NCBI RefSeq assembly: GCF_002250505.1
Contig: NZ_NJGY01000001.1
Location: 124,001-188,000 of the forward strand
Length of the DNA: 64,000 nt
Source: Janthinobacterium sp. PC23-8
Lineage (GTDB): Bacteria > Pseudomonadota > Gammaproteobacteria > Burkholderiales > Burkholderiaceae_D
Reading direction: 5' to 3'
Shown: positions 26,304 to 36,000 of the stretch, one piece after another
Layout: each line of letters begins with the position of its first letter
Numbering within the stretch: the first letter of the stretch is position 1
Made by a program: the position numbers and the translations under genes
The notes under the pieces: model-generated
The model's database searches: none
Told to the model about the DNA's origin: nothing
The model's input: only the letters and a program-made list of their open reading frames with translations

Positions 26304-28307
26304 TTAGCGCGCAGCTCCGAGCGCCATGCAGGTGGTGCAAACATGGGCCAGCTTGAGCGCATGGCCGGCGGTGGGCGCCTGCAGATAGGCGGCCAGCAAG
26401 CGCGCCGGCAAGTCCAGCCCCAGCGCGCGCAAGGTGGCGCCATGGCGCGCCAGTTCGTGCGCCAACTCTCCTTCCAGGCGCGGCCGGCCGCTGCGCGCCT
26501 GCATGGCCAGCAGCTCGAGCAGCTGCGCCAGCACCTGGGAGGTGGCCGGAATCGCGGCCAGCACGGGCGGCGCATGGCGGGTACCGGCCAGGCTCTTGAA
26601 AAAGCGCGACAGCGCCGACGGCGGCTTGCCGGCGTCAACGGCGAAATCGAGCGACACCACGCGCAGCTTGCCGTTCCTGGCGATCAACAGCGACACCGGT
26701 TGCCAGCCGTCCGCTTCGCCGCGCGCGCGGCTGGCCAGCACGGCGCGGATATCGGCGCCATCGCTGACGGCCGCCTGCAGCCGCGTGATGCGCGCGCGCA
26801 GCGACTCCTGCGCCGGCAGCACCAGGTTCAATACGGCGCCATTGGCATCGAACACCTGCCAGTCCAGCTGCTGGCGCACCTCGTCCAACTGCGGCGGCGC
26901 CACGGCACCGGGCCGCAGCAGCACGCAGTCGATGCTCTGCGCCGTCAGGCCGACGTTGTCTTTGACAAAGGCGGACAGCGCCGTCCAGTCGGCAAACCCC
27001 ATCGCCTGCCAGCGTGGGTCGTCGAGCTCCCACAAGGGCGCCGCGCTGGCGCGCGCCTGGCTGTCCATGGCGATGCGCCCGTCCTCGGCCAGCGCAGCGC
27101 CCGCCAGTATCAGCCCCTGTTCGCACAGGCGCTGCACGCTGCCGGCGCCTTGCCACAGGCTGGTCGCCTGCCAGCTCGACTCGCGCGTAAACGACCGGTC
27201 GGCGTCGTCGGGACGCGCCAGCACCGCCTGCACGATGCGCGCCGCTGCGTGATCCCAGAACGACAAGGTGAGTCCTTGCGCGCCGCCGCGCGTCTGCCAC
27301 CAATAAGCGCCCAGCGGCAGCAGTTCCAGTGGCGCCTCGCCGGCCGCATCGAAACTGCGCCGCGCCTGGCCGCGCAGCCGCCGCAAGGGCTGGTCGCTGG
27401 CCTGCTCCAGCGCCGAGGACAAAGCGTAGATGGCGGCCATTTCGTCGAAGGCCAGCCGCTCGCTGGCCTGATAATCGCGCCGCACCAGCAGGTCCAGGGT
27501 GCCGCCCAGGCCGCGCAGCATGGCGGCCAGGCGCGGCAGGTTTTCGCCGCGCGCCGACATGGTCAGCGCGCGCAGCTGGCCGGCCGCGATCGCGCTCGCA
27601 TGCGACAGGCCATTGTCATACAGTTCTCCCAGCAGGCGGCGCACCTGGGCCAGGAACAGCAGTTCGGAGGTACTCAGGCCAGGCTCGCCCTGCGTGGCCG
27701 CCGCCTCGATGCCGGCCGGCCACGCAAACTCGCGGCCATGCTGGCGCCAGACGCAGGCCAGCGCATACAGGTGCAAGGCCCGGCGCAATTTGGCCGGCGT
27801 GTCCGACACCATGCCCTCGTAGCCGGCGCCGCGCAGATAGCTGCAAGCCAGCTTCAAGGCAGGCAGCTCGAGCTGCAGCCTGGCGTTGATCACGCTGGCC
27901 TCTACCTGATCGCCGTCAAGCAGCCAGCCCAGCGCCTGGCGCACGGCAGGCTTGCCGGCCTGCTTGCACAGCGCCGCACTGTCCTGTGCCAGTACTTCTT
28001 CCAGCACGCCCGGGGCTGCCGCCACAGCCTCGCCAGCGCCTTCCCCGGGCAGTTCGCGCAGCCACACGCTGGCGGCCAGGATATGCTTGCAGATGCCCGG
28101 GGCCGGGCAATCGCAGCGCGCCTTTTGCGGGCCGCTGCCGTCGAGCCTGACCTGCTGTCCATCGGCCAGTACGACACCGCCCTGGCCTGCCTGCCAGCCG
28201 ACCTTGCCCGCCTCCACATCCTTCAGCGCGCGGCGCAGCAGGCCGGGATTGGCCAGGGTCGCCAGGCTGTCGTCGTCGAAGCTGCGGTACACCGTCTGCC
28301 AGCTCAT
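26304..28307 (-). CDS. SWIM zinc-finger protein (YehQ-like)
   Basis: A 667-residue protein with an N-terminal SWIM finger (C65-D-C67 ... C73-K-H75 within KARCDCPAPGICKHILA) and a long helical remainder without recognised domain. SWIM fingers bind DNA or proteins. ATG 28307 overlaps the stop of the VWA gene by 4 bp; longer readings upstream lie inside that gene. It is the last gene of a five-gene unit (DUF4132, MoxR, DUF5682, VWA, SWIM) that matches E. coli yehI-L-M-P-Q in family content. Function unknown. Confidence 0.82.
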   Translation of the reverse strand: MSWQTVYRSFDDDSLATLANPGLLRRALKDVEAGKVGWQAGQGGVVLADGQQVRLDGSGPQKARCDCPAPGICKHILAASVWLRELPGEGAGEAVAAAPGVLEEVLAQDSAALCKQAGKPAVRQALGWLLDGDQVEASVINARLQLELPALKLACSYLRGAGYEGMVSDTPAKLRRALHLYALACVWRQHGREFAWPAGIEAAATQGEPGLSTSELLFLAQVRRLLGELYDNGLSHASAIAAGQLRALTMSARGENLPRLAAMLRGLGGTLDLLVRRDYQASERLAFDEMAAIYALSSALEQASDQPLRRLRGQARRSFDAAGEAPLELLPLGAYWWQTRGGAQGLTLSFWDHAAARIVQAVLARPDDADRSFTRESSWQATSLWQGAGSVQRLCEQGLILAGAALAEDGRIAMDSQARASAAPLWELDDPRWQAMGFADWTALSAFVKDNVGLTAQSIDCVLLRPGAVAPPQLDEVRQQLDWQVFDANGAVLNLVLPAQESLRARITRLQAAVSDGADIRAVLASRARGEADGWQPVSLLIARNGKLRVVSLDFAVDAGKPPSALSRFFKSLAGTRHAPPVLAAIPATSQVLAQLLELLAMQARSGRPRLEGELAHELARHGATLRALGLDLPARLLAAYLQAPTAGHALKLAHVCTTCMALGAAR

Positions 28308-29446
28308 TGCATCACCCCCGCCAGCCATTCGGCGAAATGCCGGGGCGTGAGCGCCGCCACGTGCATGCCCTGGTCGGCCAGGCGCTGCGCCATGCCCCGG
28401 TCGTACACGGGCTGCGCGCGCTCGTCGAGCGCGGCCAGGCCCAGCAGGGTCACTCTCGACTCGGCCATGCGCTTCAACGAAGCGAGCAGCGGCCCCGGTG
28501 GTGCGCCCTCCTCGAAGTCGCTGATCAGCGCCATCACGGTACGCTGCGGCTGCACCACCAGTTGCTCGCAATACTGCACCGCGCGTCCGATATTGGTGCC
28601 GCCGCCCAGCTGCACCGTCAGCAGCACTTCGACCGGATCGCTAGCCAGGTGCGTCAGGTCGACCACGCTGGTGTCGAACACCACCAACTTGACATTGACA
28701 GCCGGCAGGCCCGACAAAATGCCGGCCACCACCGCCGCATAGATCACCGAATCCATCATCGAGGCGCTCTGGTCGACGCACAAAATCACGTCCCACGGCA
28801 GGCTGCGCCTGACCCTGGCGTTGAAGATGGGCCGCGCGATCACCATGCGGCTGCTGGCCGCGTCATAGTTTTTCAGGTTGGCGGCGATGGTGGCGCGCCA
28901 GTCGAAGTTCTGCGCGCTGTTCATCTGGCTGCGGCGGAAGCGGTTGCGCCGCCCCGTCACGGCATTGACGAAATCCTGGCGCAGGCGCTGCGTGATTTCC
29001 TCGACCACGCGGCCGATGATGGCGCGCACGGCAGCTATCATGTCGGAGCTCAGGCGTCCGCGCATGCCGATCAGGGCGCGCGCCAGCTGCTGGTTCGGCT
29101 CCAGGCTGGCCAGGACAAACGGATCGCGCAGCAAGCCAGTGAGCTCATAGCGTGCGATCGCATGGCCCTGCACCTTTTCATACACATCGTGCGGAAACAG
29201 CTCGCGCGCCTGGTTCAGCCAGTCGATGGCGCGCAGCTGGCTGGGGTCGAGCGAACCGCCGGCGCCGGGGCTGCGATCACGCAGCATGCCCTTGCGTTCA
29301 TATTCGCGGCCGTACAGGTAATCGAGGCTGGCGTCGAGCCGGCCGTCATCCCTGGTCCACGATTCGCCTTGCAGGGGCTGTGCATAGCGGCCCAGGATCA
29401 GGCGCCAGCGGCGCAGCAGTTCGGCATTGTCCTGATGATCAGCCAT
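28304..29446 (-). CDS. VWA domain protein (YehP-like, MoxR partner)
   Basis: A 380-residue protein whose C-terminal half is a von Willebrand A domain with an intact metal site: D225-Q-S227-A-S229, T284 in GGGTN, and D310 in ISDFEE. The N-terminal half is helical. VWA proteins of this CoxE-like type typically work with MoxR AAA+ ATPases, and a MoxR gene is two genes upstream. It overlaps the DUF5682 gene by 8 bp and the SWIM gene by 4 bp. Probably a cytoplasmic adaptor; its client is unknown. Confidence 0.86.
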   Translation of the reverse strand: MADHQDNAELLRRWRLILGRYAQPLQGESWTRDDGRLDASLDYLYGREYERKGMLRDRSPGAGGSLDPSQLRAIDWLNQARELFPHDVYEKVQGHAIARYELTGLLRDPFVLASLEPNQQLARALIGMRGRLSSDMIAAVRAIIGRVVEEITQRLRQDFVNAVTGRRNRFRRSQMNSAQNFDWRATIAANLKNYDAASSRMVIARPIFNARVRRSLPWDVILCVDQSASMMDSVIYAAVVAGILSGLPAVNVKLVVFDTSVVDLTHLASDPVEVLLTVQLGGGTNIGRAVQYCEQLVVQPQRTVMALISDFEEGAPPGPLLASLKRMAESRVTLLGLAALDERAQPVYDRGMAQRLADQGMHVAALTPRHFAEWLAGVMQ

Positions 29447-31910
29447 GCGGCGTCTCCGGTGTCGGGTTCAACCAGCCGCCCAGTGCATCGCGCTCCAGGC
29501 AGGCCGCCAGCGCCGCGTTCAGGCGGCCGCCGGCCAGCATCTCGCTTTCGCTGACGTCGTAATGGATTTGCGCCTGCAAGGCGTCTGGCGCGGCGCCATT
29601 GAGCAGCGCCAGCGCCTCGGCCAGTTCGCCCGTCTCCTGCGGTTTCAGTCCCGTAAACGCCAGGCGCAGATCGGGCAGATACCGGATGAAGTTCGCCTCG
29701 TCCCAGCTGCCCACCAGCCGGTTGAAGCTGCGCCGCAAGCCTGGCTGGGTCGGCAGCAGCTCGGGCGCGACGGCCATCAGGCCGGACAAAAACCGCACGG
29801 CGTCCTGCGGCGTGGCGCCTGCGCCGAAACGCTGTTCGAGCAACTGCGACAGCTGTGTTTCACTCCATGCGCCATCGAGAAACAGCAGCGCGCTGGCCGC
29901 GCCGCAGATGCCGGGCGCGCCATCGGGGCGACGCGCCAGGCTGTCGAGCTGGCGGTGCAGGTCAGCCGCCTCGAAGGCCAGCCCGGCTTCTTCCCCGCTC
30001 AGGGCGCTGCGCGCGGCACGGCCAAATTCACGCAGCGCCAGCAACTGCCCCACCTGCGCGCTTTCCGCCGGTTCATCCACGTCGGCCAGATTGGGCAGCA
30101 GGAACAGCGCTGCCGGCCACACGCGCCGCATCAGGTGCAGCACGCCAGGATGCTCGCGCACGCCGAGCGGCTCGCGCGCGCGCCACAAGGTCACCAGCGC
30201 ATGGCCGCAGGCGACGACGGAAGCAAAATCGCCGTCGTCGTCGAGATGATGCGACAGCAGGTCGAGCAAACCAGGCAGGCGCTCATGCAGGCCAATCACG
30301 CAGGCGCGCACCAGCAAGGCCGATGCGCTGCCGGCGGACCTGGCGCGGCCGGCGGCGCCCAGGGCCTGCTCCTCGCGCAGCAGCCGCGCCAGCGCCACTT
30401 CAAGCAGGGTCGCGCCGTCGCCGGACAATTCGATCAGGCGCGCTTCGACCAGCGGCGTCCACGCATACGACCACTCTTCGAACAGCAGTTCGAGCCGGCT
30501 GCCGGTGAGGAAATCGGGGCCGCCCTGCCAGCGCGCAAGATCCGTATCGAGGTACTGCATCAGCTGGAAATACTGGCTGCGGCGGCGGTGACGATCCTTG
30601 CGGTACAGGTCCAGCCGCGCCAGGCGCTTTTCGCCGTCATCAAGGCGCAGGCCGTGGCGGCGCGCCTGCGCGCGCGCGTCTTCGACCAGCGGCGGCGAGC
30701 CGGCCGACGGCGGCACATCGCCCAGGCGGCTGCCCGTCATCTGGCGCCGCACATCGATCAGCAAGCCCTGCGTGCCGTCGTCGATGGCGCCTTTGACAAA
30801 GCACGAGCGCATGGCGTCCAGCAGGTCTTGCCGGCCCGGCCCCGCATGGCCGCGCAAGGCCGCCAGGCGCGCCGCCTGCAGCAGCGCCGCCTGCACTTCG
30901 GCCGTCGAGATGCGCTCCTGCAGGCCGCGTTCGCGGCTGTGCTGCGCCAGTTGCGTGAGCTGGTCAACGGCAACGACGAGGTGATGCTCGCCGCCAGGCC
31001 CAGGCCTTTGCAGCGCTTCCCACACAGCCTGGTAATAGGCCGGCGCCGGCATGCCGGCGCCATAGCCATTCAAGGCGTCGAGCCGCTCGAAGCTGTAGCG
31101 TATCAGCCAGCTTGGCGCTGCCGCAGGCGTGTTTGAAAGCGGCCTGGCTTGTTCAAGCAGGTCGATCAGCGCGCTGGTGTGAAAGCCGCCCGTCACCACC
31201 ACGATGGGGCCGTCGACCTGGCCGCGCCAGCGCGCGATATGGGCCGCCATATGGCGCTCGCGCGGCAGGCTGCCTTCGCCTTCCAGCACGGCCGGTTCAT
31301 AGTCGAGGCGCGCCATGGCGCAATAGGCAAACACGTCGCCGAACAGGGTGCGCCAGTCCAGCAAGGCCGCGCGCGAACGCGACTCGAACAAGTGGTCCCA
31401 CAGTTCGTCCTGGTCGCGGCAGCCGGCGCCGCGCGCCAGCGCGTTCAGGTAGCTGCTGTGGGCCAGGTAGCGCTCGGCCATCAGGCTGCGCGCCTCGCCG
31501 TCCTCCGGCTGTCTGCTATCGCGATTGCCGCGCGCCTGCCAGGGCAGGTCGATAAAGGCCAGCCGGGCACCCACCTCCGTGCCTGCCCGCAGCGCCACCC
31601 ATTCGGGGCTGTAGTCGCAGAACGGAAAAAAAGCCGAGCGGGTGCGCGCGGCGCCGTCTTCGTCCTGTTCGCTGGCCTGGCACAGCAGCGCCACCGGCGG
31701 GCGCGTGCGCTCGTCGAGCAGCAAGGGCAGCATGTCATTGAAAGCGTCGGGGCCTTCAATCAGCACGGCGGCCGGGCGCAGCTCGCGCAGCATCGCCTGC
31801 AAGGCAAACGCACAGGCGGGGCTGTGGTGGCGCAGCGGCGCGAAATACAGGCCGTTGGCGTGCAGCTTGCCGCGCGCCGCCGCCAGGCTGGCGGGCAGTG
31901 CTACAGCCAT
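29439..31910 (-). CDS. DUF5682 family protein (YehM-like)
   Basis: An 823-residue protein of unknown function. The N-terminal third holds conserved-looking motifs FAPLRHHSPACAFAL, VLIEGPDAFNDML and VVVTGGFHTSAL, a histidine/glutamate pattern faintly reminiscent of the EreA/ChaN/TraB type of enzyme (speculative). The rest is helical and leucine-rich. ATG 31910 overlaps the MoxR gene end by 10 bp; an alternative start 33 bp upstream lies deeper in MoxR. No signal peptide or membrane segment. It is the middle gene of the five-gene unit. Confidence 0.82.
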   Translation of the reverse strand: MAVALPASLAAARGKLHANGLYFAPLRHHSPACAFALQAMLRELRPAAVLIEGPDAFNDMLPLLLDERTRPPVALLCQASEQDEDGAARTRSAFFPFCDYSPEWVALRAGTEVGARLAFIDLPWQARGNRDSRQPEDGEARSLMAERYLAHSSYLNALARGAGCRDQDELWDHLFESRSRAALLDWRTLFGDVFAYCAMARLDYEPAVLEGEGSLPRERHMAAHIARWRGQVDGPIVVVTGGFHTSALIDLLEQARPLSNTPAAAPSWLIRYSFERLDALNGYGAGMPAPAYYQAVWEALQRPGPGGEHHLVVAVDQLTQLAQHSRERGLQERISTAEVQAALLQAARLAALRGHAGPGRQDLLDAMRSCFVKGAIDDGTQGLLIDVRRQMTGSRLGDVPPSAGSPPLVEDARAQARRHGLRLDDGEKRLARLDLYRKDRHRRRSQYFQLMQYLDTDLARWQGGPDFLTGSRLELLFEEWSYAWTPLVEARLIELSGDGATLLEVALARLLREEQALGAAGRARSAGSASALLVRACVIGLHERLPGLLDLLSHHLDDDGDFASVVACGHALVTLWRAREPLGVREHPGVLHLMRRVWPAALFLLPNLADVDEPAESAQVGQLLALREFGRAARSALSGEEAGLAFEAADLHRQLDSLARRPDGAPGICGAASALLFLDGAWSETQLSQLLEQRFGAGATPQDAVRFLSGLMAVAPELLPTQPGLRRSFNRLVGSWDEANFIRYLPDLRLAFTGLKPQETGELAEALALLNGAAPDALQAQIHYDVSESEMLAGGRLNAALAACLERDALGGWLNPTPETPHG

Positions 31911-33004
31911 AGCTGGCGCGCCGCCTCGCCAAAACTCTTCCACAGATCATCGCGGCGGCCCCGTTCGCGCACCACGGTGTCGAAATAATGGCGCACGCGC
32001 TTGATGTCGTCGGCATTGTCCTTCAATACCACGCCCTGCAGCTGGTTGGCCAGTTCGCGCGGACGCAGTACCCCATCGCCGAAATGCAGCGCTTCGAGCG
32101 AGGCCGCATACACCAGGTTGACCGCTTCGGCACTCGACATCACGGCGTCCGGCGTCTTGATGGCCGCCCCTTCGCGGGTCTGGCCGGCGCGCAGTTCCTG
32201 GAAGGTGGTCACCAGCAGCTCGACCACGTCGCGGCCCACCACCACGGTGGCGCCGATGGACTCCAGCTCGCGCTGCAACTGCCGCAGCACCAGTTCGACT
32301 TCGAAGCCATGGTCGCGGATCGGCTTGACGGTTTCAAAATTGAAGCGGCGTTTCAAGGCGGACGACATTTCATGCACGCCGCGGTCGCGCAAGTTGGCGC
32401 TGGCGATGATATTGAAACCGCGCCGCGCATGCACGCGCGCGTCGCCGCCCAGTTCGGGGATCATCAGCTGCTTTTCCGACATCAGCGAAATGAGCACATC
32501 CTGCATCTCGGGCGCGCAGCGCGTGATCTCTTCGAAGCGCACCAGCTTGCCCGCCTCCATCGCCTGCAACAGCGGCGACGGCACCAGCGCGCGCCGGCTG
32601 GGCCCTTCGGCCAGCAGCAGCGCGTAGTTCCACGAATACTTGATATGGTCTTCGGTGGTGCCGGCCGTGCCCTGAATCGCCAGCGCCGAATCGCCGCTGA
32701 TGGCGGCGGCCAGCAATTCGGACAGCAGCGACTTGGCCGTACCCGGCTCGCCCACCAGCATCAGGCCCTGATGGCCCATCAGGGTGACGATGGCGCGGTC
32801 GACCAGCGGATCGTCGCCATAGAACTTGCGGCTCACCTCGAGCGCGGCGTCGCCGAGGATAAAGCGGCGCACGGCGCGCGGCGACAACTGCCAGCCCTCG
32901 GGGCGCGGATCGGTATCGGCCGCCTTCAGCCGTTCGAGTTCGCCAGCGTAACGCTGTTCGGCGCTGCGGCGTACCGCATGCTCGTGCTTGTCTTTGTCAG
33001 TCAT
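31901..33004 (-). CDS. MoxR-type AAA+ ATPase (YehL-like)
   Basis: A 367-residue AAA+ ATPase: Walker A GEPGTAKS (85-92), Walker B LVRFEEI (154-160), sensor-1 Asn in ASANLRD, and Arg-finger pair in ALKRRFNFE. MoxR proteins form hexamers that remodel or load cofactors into client proteins with VWA partners. It lies 12 bp after the DUF4132 gene and overlaps the DUF5682 gene by 10 bp. The putative client and the trigger are unknown. Confidence 0.9.
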   Translation of the reverse strand: MTDKDKHEHAVRRSAEQRYAGELERLKAADTDPRPEGWQLSPRAVRRFILGDAALEVSRKFYGDDPLVDRAIVTLMGHQGLMLVGEPGTAKSLLSELLAAAISGDSALAIQGTAGTTEDHIKYSWNYALLLAEGPSRRALVPSPLLQAMEAGKLVRFEEITRCAPEMQDVLISLMSEKQLMIPELGGDARVHARRGFNIIASANLRDRGVHEMSSALKRRFNFETVKPIRDHGFEVELVLRQLQRELESIGATVVVGRDVVELLVTTFQELRAGQTREGAAIKTPDAVMSSAEAVNLVYAASLEALHFGDGVLRPRELANQLQGVVLKDNADDIKRVRHYFDTVVRERGRRDDLWKSFGEAARQLWL

Positions 33005-33016
33005 GTTTTCTCTCGC

Positions 33017-36000
33017 CTAGAAGGGCATTCTGCTTTCCCAGTTTTCATCGTAGCCGCAGGTCATGGCCACCGCATGATAATCCGCATACGCTTCCGCCAG
33101 CAGCACCGGCGGCACCTCAAGCAGTGGCAGCGGCTCGTCGCGCCAGGATTGCGGCAGGCGGTAGAAAGCCAGCGTTTTCAGGGCAGCCGCCATCTGCTCT
33201 TCCGGCAGGGCGCTGCCGGAAAACTCGATCAGCACGCGCAAAGCCACGCTGGTGAAGTCCTTGTGGTACTCGGTAAACACGCCGCCATCCTCGGCCTGGC
33301 CGCGCAGATAGCCCTGCTTGCCAAAGGCACCGCGCAAACCAAAGGTGTCGCCGACCCAGCCCTCGCGGTCGGCAATGCGCTTGCCCGCCATCAGCGACGC
33401 TGGCGGCAACTGGTGCGTGAGCTGCTCGAACAGCGGCTTGACCTTGTAGTCCTTGAAGTGGCGCTGCCAGGCGGCGACCTGTTCGGGCGTCAGGAGCGAG
33501 GCGTGTGCCAGGCGCACGCTGGCCCCCTCGCCCGGCGTGACCTCGTCGTCGCTGGCGTCGAGCAGGCTGCCGTCGTCGCTCGGACGCAGCAAGGTTTGCA
33601 CGCCCTCTTCTGCGCTGAGCCACACCAGCGACTGCACCAGGCGCCCGGCGACCGGATGGCGCAGCAGGTAGTCGCGCCACTCGCTTGCCGGCCAGACGCG
33701 GCCCGCGCACATCGCTTCGTACAGGCGCGCCGTCTGCATGGCGATGACCTGTTTCAGTTCTTTTTTGCAGTTTGAAAACTGCTGTTTGGCTTCCTTGGCC
33801 AGTTCCGGCGCTTCGTCCTGGCGCGGCTCGGGCAGCGCCTTGATTTCCTTGCCGTCCGGGTTGTGCAGCACCGGCTTGATGGCGCCGTCGAGCGTGACGT
33901 GGAACACCCGTTCGCCATATGGCAGGTCGAGACGGCCAGTGTCGTCAAAGCCGCCGGTCGGTATCGTGCGGTCGCCCAATTGATCGTGGCTCCAGCCCTT
34001 GCCCTGGGCGATGCGCTCGACCAGCAGGCGCGCCTTTTCCTGCACCGAGGCGGTGCGGTAGCGGCGCGCGATGCCGAGCAACAGCTGGATCACGGCCGCG
34101 TCCATCCCGTCGGCCAGGCCATCGAGCATGGCTTCGATCTGCGCGCGGCGCGGATAATGGTCGCGCAGATAGCCCTGCAACAGGGTCAGCGCCACCTGGC
34201 CCGGCGTAAAAGCGGCCAGCGCCAGGATGCCCTTCTCGCCGATGGCGCTGCCCAGGTATTCGCGCAATTTTTCGCGCCGCACTTCGTCGAACACCTGTTC
34301 AGGCGTCAGCTTGCCCTGCGCGCTGTAATACTGCGGATAGCGTTTGGCGCTGTCCTGGTAGCTCTGGTAGCGCGCCGGCGCATGCGCCTCGGCATATTCA
34401 TTGGCCACCTGCATGCCCGGGCCGCGCGTATCGTGGGCGATAAACTGGCGCAGTATCGTCTCGCCCAGCGCCGCGCGGCTGGCGTCGTCGAGCAGGCCCA
34501 GGTAGCGCAGCAGCAGCGCATTGCCGCCCGGCTCCTTCAGCTTGCAGGCCAGCACCACCCACCAGCCGATGATGCCGGGCTCGACCACCGTGCCGTCCTG
34601 CCAGTGGCAGGCCGGCAGCGCGTCAAACGAAAACCAGGCCAGGCCGACCGGCGCCTTGCCCTTCAGGCCCTTGCGCGCGGCGGCCAGCAGGATGGGCGGC
34701 GACAGGCGCGCACTCAGGTCCTCGCCCAGCTTTTCCAGTGCCGTCAACAGCGCGGCGATCACGGTTTCACGCGACTCCTTGTCCAGCGCCTGGTACAGGG
34801 CAGGAACGGCGGCGCGGTAATCGAGGTCCATCAGCCAGCGCGCGGCGCCGATACGCATGTCCTGCTTGCTCGACGCCAGTGCTTCGGCCACGCGCTTGCC
34901 GATGTCCGGCAGGCCGGCGAGCACCTGCTGCGCTGCGGCGCGGTGCTGCTTGCCTTCGCCGAGCGCGAACTCCATCACGCGCGGCAGCCATTGCGCCGGC
35001 AAGGTGGGGAACAATCCCAGTATTTCCAGCGTGGCGCCCAGTTCCGGCACGGCCGCACCCTGGCGTTTTTCCACCGCGCGCAGGCCCAGGCCCTGGTCGA
35101 TCAGCTCGCGCCGTTCGGCAAACAGGGGCCAGACCAGGCCTGGGGCCAGCATCTGCTGCGGCTTGCCGCCCCACCAGCTGCTGGCCAGGCAGACCATGGC
35201 CACGCTGTCGCCCTGGTCGCCGGCCTCGCGCATGGCGCGGTCGAACAGGCGCAGGTCGAACGCCTGCTGGTCCTGGCGCGCCAGCCACTGCTGGAAAAAG
35301 CCGTCATGCCAGAAACGCAGGCTATTGCGCTGCGTGGCCACGATCCAGCGCGCCATCTGCAACATGCCAAATGCCGGCAAGGCCGCCAGTTTCCCCTGGA
35401 ATTCCAGCACGTTGCCCACCAGATTGTTTCTCATGGGCAGATCGCCGCCCTTGCCTCCCTCACCCTTGCCTCCCTCACCATTAAGCACGCGGATGGCCGC
35501 CACCAGATGGTCGTCCTTCAGCGCTTCGTAGCGCTTCAAGGCATCCTGCTGCCACTTGTATTTGTGCTTGCCCAGCTGGTTCTGCTCGCGTTCCTGCTGC
35601 GCTTCGACGCGGTACTTCGCCAGCAGCGCACCATAATTGTCGCGCAGTAGCTGCAGCGCATCGGCGCCGAGCCGGGTGGCCGGTGGCGCGGGCGGCAGCG
35701 GCGCCTCGGGCAAGTCGCCGGACCCTGCATCGCTGGCCGCACCGAGCCACGACAGCGCATTGCGGATCGCCGCCTGTACCGGTTTGCTCGTTTCGGCCGC
35801 CAGCGCGTCTTCCAGCAGCGCAGTTTGCCCCGGCCCCGGCTGCGGCCCCAGTCCGCGTCCCATCAGCTCGGCCGCCTGTACCCGCTCTTCCGTCTTGCCG
35901 GTCGTCAGCAGCTGCGCCAGCAGTGCGATACGGCGCTCCTGCCCGATGGCGGCCAGGTGCGGCGCCGCTTCCGCGCGCACGGTCTTGCCGCCATCGACGG

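Noticed and set aside
28308..28571. 88-residue N-terminal extension of the SWIM protein
   Set aside because: It lies inside the VWA gene in another frame and is Arg/Gly/Ala-rich; the 4-bp ATGA overlap gives a natural start at 28307.
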